Source: Chloroflexota bacterium (GTDB lineage Bacteria; Chloroflexota; Anaerolineae; Anaerolineales; Villigracilaceae). From it: 34,442 bases of DNA. The stretch is taken from the NCBI GenBank assembly GCA_016234555.1, contig JACRBJ010000002.1:1-34442 (forward strand). Direction: 5' to 3'. A program made the position numbers and the translations under genes. Below are positions 32,437-34,442 of the stretch, one piece after another (the stretch's first letter is position 1; every line of letters starts with the position of its first letter). The notes under the pieces were generated by a model, which worked only from the letters and a program-made list of their open reading frames with translations, made no database searches and had not been told where the DNA came from.

Positions 32437-33264
32437 ATGAAAAAAATACTGGTTACAAACGATGACGGCGTGCTTGCGCCTGGTTTACTGACGTTGGTGC
32501 GCGAAATGAGAAAACTCGGCGATGTCACCATTCTTGCGCCCGACAGGAACTGGTCTGGCGGCGGACATGTGAAGACGTTGGACCGCGCCCTTCGCATACG
32601 GGAATTCCACCTCGAAGACGGCTCGCAAGCCTTTGGCAGCGATGGCGCGCCTTCGGATTGCGTCTCGCTTGCCCTGCTTGGCTTTTTCAAAAAGGACTTC
32701 GACCTTGTCGTCTCCGGCATCAACGGCGGGGCAAACCTGGGGCATGACGTCACCTACTCCGGCACGGTCACCGCCGCCATGGAAGCGGTGATTGCGGGCG
32801 TGCCAGGCGTGGCGGTTTCGCTTGAAGTTCCAGAAGGCTATGTCGGTCAGGTGGATTTTTGTCCGGCGGCACGTGCGGCGGGAATCGTGGTGCAAAATGT
32901 CATCGCGCGCGGGCTGCCCGCCGAGACCCTGCTCAACGTGAACGTGCCGTTTTTAATGATGGACGAAATTATGGGCTTTCGGGTTACCCGCCAGGGACTG
33001 CGCGTGTATCACAGCCGACTCGACGAACGCATCGATCCGCGCGGACGTCCCTACTATTGGATCGGCGGCGACGCGCCCACAGGCCTGCCCGAATCAGGCT
33101 CGGATGTCGGGGCATTGTCGGAGGGATATGTCTCTGTCACGCCGCTGCAACTCGACCTGACCGCCTATCGCGCCATCTCGGATTTGAACACCTGGGAATG
33201 GCGCGAGAACTTGCTTTCTGGGGCGTCTTTATTTCCTGTTCCTGCGGGAATTATTGAACCATAG
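32437..33264 (+). CDS. surE: 5'/3'-nucleotidase SurE
   Basis: The 275-residue protein starts ILVTNDDGVLAPGL, the SurE signature with metal-binding Asp9 and Asp10. NWSGGGHV carries the conserved Ser and VVSGINGGANLGHDVTYSGTV the Asn. SurE dephosphorylates nucleoside 5'- and 3'-monophosphates and short polyphosphate. It lies 39 bp after the PHP gene and probably shares its promoter; together the two could strip phosphate from RNA breakdown products. No clear ribosome site precedes the ATG, apart from a weak GATCGAG. Confidence 0.93.
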   Translation: MKKILVTNDDGVLAPGLLTLVREMRKLGDVTILAPDRNWSGGGHVKTLDRALRIREFHLEDGSQAFGSDGAPSDCVSLALLGFFKKDFDLVVSGINGGANLGHDVTYSGTVTAAMEAVIAGVPGVAVSLEVPEGYVGQVDFCPAARAAGIVVQNVIARGLPAETLLNVNVPFLMMDEIMGFRVTRQGLRVYHSRLDERIDPRGRPYYWIGGDAPTGLPESGSDVGALSEGYVSVTPLQLDLTAYRAISDLNTWEWRENLLSGASLFPVPAGIIEP

Positions 33265-33340
33265 GAATTTTCTTGAGGGATCTGGAGTGTAAAATCTCCA
33301 CCTAAGCGATCATAGGGGAACAAATCGTGCCGTGTGGGCA

Positions 33341-33688
33341 TCAAGTTTTTGCCAGCAACACCGTTTCGGCAGACTCAAGATTGGAATAGATTGGGATGAT
33401 GGCAGGAATGCCGGTTATCTCAAGTATATTTTGCACTTCACTGGTGGGATTTAATATCACCATTTTTCCCTTGCGACTGGCAAGTGATTTTGCATTCACG
33501 GTAAGCAGTCGAATACCAATCGATGCGAGAAAATCCACCTTGGACATATCTACAATCATGCGGACATTGTTACCCGCGCAATAGCCCGCAAATTTCGTTT
33601 CGATTTCCCCGACTCCTATAATGTCCAATTTACCGGTCAACTTGATCAGGTTGATGCCGTTGTCGAGTTCGCTGGCGTGAAGTTCCAT
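33341..33688 (-). CDS. STAS-domain protein (anti-anti-sigma factor type)
   Basis: The 115-residue protein is a single STAS domain: NGINLIKLTGKLDIIGVGEIE, MIVDMSKVDFLASIGIRLL with the Ser normally phosphorylated by an anti-sigma kinase, and KMVILNPTSEVQNILEITG. Anti-anti-sigma proteins relieve anti-sigma factors in partner-switch systems. An AAAGGTG ribosome site precedes the ATG. No kinase or sigma gene is nearby, so partners must lie elsewhere. It is divergent from pstS, and both genes have Pho-like boxes, linking phosphate status to partner switching. Confidence 0.85.
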   Translation of the reverse strand: MELHASELDNGINLIKLTGKLDIIGVGEIETKFAGYCAGNNVRMIVDMSKVDFLASIGIRLLTVNAKSLASRKGKMVILNPTSEVQNILEITGIPAIIPIYSNLESAETVLLAKT

Positions 33689-33719
33689 GCTGATTCACCT
33701 TTGTTTCTGAAGTGAGGTT

Positions 33720-33761
33720 ATTATATGAAAATCAAGGAAATTTTTGTTAACAACAGGTTAT
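33720..33761 (-). promoter_or_regulatory. Pho-box-like promoter of the STAS gene
   Basis: On the minus strand: ATAAC (33761-33757) and TTAAC (33750-33746), 11 bp apart, a 20-bp gap, then TATAAT (33725-33720). The gap is the same as at phoB. Confidence 0.6.
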
Positions 33762-33844
33762 GGTTTTCATAATTGCGGTTTATGACTCACTCGCACTGTT
33801 CCTTGCCAGTTTCACCACCCATTTATCCAGCGCCTTGTTAGTAT

Positions 33845-33898
33845 TTAACAAGATGTTAACCTCTCCTTCCAATGTTCTTAAGGGTGGGCGCTTATCAT
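33845..33898 (+). promoter_or_regulatory. Pho-box-like promoter of pstS
   Basis: TTAAC (33845), TTAAC (33856) and TTCCA (33867) at 11-bp steps, a 21-bp gap, then TATCAT (33893-33898). The leader of about 28 nt carries the AAGGAG of pstS. pstS is the standard Pho target, so this box anchors the interpretation of the others. Confidence 0.8.
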
Positions 33899-33932
33899 GG
33901 CACAGTTACCTAAAAAATCAAGGAGAAAAGAA

Positions 33933-34442
33933 ATGTCCAAAACAGTTCGTTCATTTTTGTTTGTAATCGTGGCCTTGAGCCTCGTGCTTGCCGCCTGCGG
34001 CGCTCCCGCCGCTGAAACTGCGGCTCCTGCTGCGGAAGAACCCACCGCGGCTCCCGCCCCCACCACTGCGCCTGAACCCACCGCGGTTCCGACCGAAGAA
34101 GACCCGATGGCGATGTATGCCCCCGATGCCGTGGAAGGCGATGTTGTGACCGCCGGTTCCTCAACCGTGTTCCCGCTCTCCGAGCGCATGGCTGAACTCT
34201 TCCAACAGGAAGGCTTTGCCGGCAACGTGACCGTCGACAGCATCGGCTCCGGCGCTGGTTTCGAGCGTTTCTGCGTGGCTGGCGAGACCGACATCGCCAA
34301 CGCCTCCCGCGCCATCAAGGACAGCGAAGTTGAATCCTGCGCCGCGATTGGTCGCGAACCGATTGAATTCCGCGTTGGCACCGATGCCCTCGCAGTGGTG
34401 ATGAGCACCGAGAACGACTTCGTCACCAGCCTGAGCAAGGAA
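33933..34442 (+). CDS. pstS: Phosphate-binding lipoprotein PstS (partial, cut by window end)
   Basis: The visible 170 residues start with a lipoprotein signal (LSLVLAACG), then an Ala/Pro/Glu/Thr-rich linker (about 25-60), then the PstS fold: TAGSSTVFPLSERMAELF with the phosphate-binding Ser-Ser-Thr loop, DSIGSGAGFERFC, and IANASRAIKDSE. PstS captures phosphate outside the cell and hands it to PstCAB, whose genes should follow beyond the window. ATG has AAGGAG 8 nt upstream. The Cys pair near FCVAGE and ESCAAIG might form a disulfide. Confidence 0.95.
   Translation, partial: MSKTVRSFLFVIVALSLVLAACGAPAAETAAPAAEEPTAAPAPTTAPEPTAVPTEEDPMAMYAPDAVEGDVVTAGSSTVFPLSERMAELFQQEGFAGNVTVDSIGSGAGFERFCVAGETDIANASRAIKDSEVESCAAIGREPIEFRVGTDALAVVMSTENDFVTSLSKE

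Overview
The window looks like part of a Chloroflexota (Anaerolineae-like) chromosome. This is an inference from moderate G+C, Cys-anchored lipoproteins with a Leu-Ser/Ala-Ala/Gly-Cys lipobox, a V4R-domain protein, substrate-binding/vWA fusions and long dispersed palindromes of the GTCATT-type. No rRNA, tRNA or CRISPR array was seen. About 30 intact genes are present, with two zones of decayed genes (about 10.9-13.7 kb and 17.0-18.6 kb). A transposon insertion at the left edge truncates ppx.

The dominant theme is phosphate. The window carries phoU with the start of ppx, phoB-phoR, pstS (running off the right edge), surE, a PHP-domain phosphoesterase, and a complete 2-aminoethylphosphonate (AEP) operon: binding protein, two permeases, ATPase, phnW, phnX and a FAD oxidase. 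Reading the intergenic regions by eye, I found one promoter layout in front of eleven transcription units: two to four TTAAC-like pentamers repeated every 11 bp, then 20-21 bp, then a TAxxxT -10 box. This resembles a PhoB/PhoP box. The units are phoU, a glycosyltransferase-like gene, a substrate-binding/vWA cassette, a CBS/GAF sensor, a GGDEF/HD-GYP protein, the AEP operon, phoBR, a 35-codon membrane peptide, the PHP gene, a STAS gene and pstS. A twelfth, orphan box points into a palindrome-rich region. Several of these transcripts appear leaderless or nearly so.

Layout: 1-1.1 kb IS fragment, broken ppx, phoU; 1.3-4.5 kb glycosyltransferase-like gene, RidA and a translationally coupled unknown protein; 4.6-8.5 kb Pho-box cassette of two paralogous binding proteins (one fused to vWA) plus a coiled-coil membrane protein, with no permease; 8.7-10.7 kb V4R protein, small lipoprotein, acyltransferase; 10.9-18.6 kb accessory region with a TetR-SDR-membrane operon flanked by relics of a quinone-oxidoreductase/flavodoxin module, an intact copy of that module, and several truncated genes; 18.6-21.5 kb divergent signalling pair sharing an N-terminal domain; 21.5-28.7 kb AEP operon; 29.3-34.4 kb phoBR, peptide, PHP, surE, STAS and pstS.

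Together the genes describe a phosphate-starvation response that senses (PhoR/PhoU), captures phosphate (PstS) and phosphonate (AEP system), probably releases phosphate from nucleotides (PHP, SurE), and may extend to c-di-GMP turnover, partner switching (STAS) and envelope changes. The regulatory reading rests on sequence pattern only.
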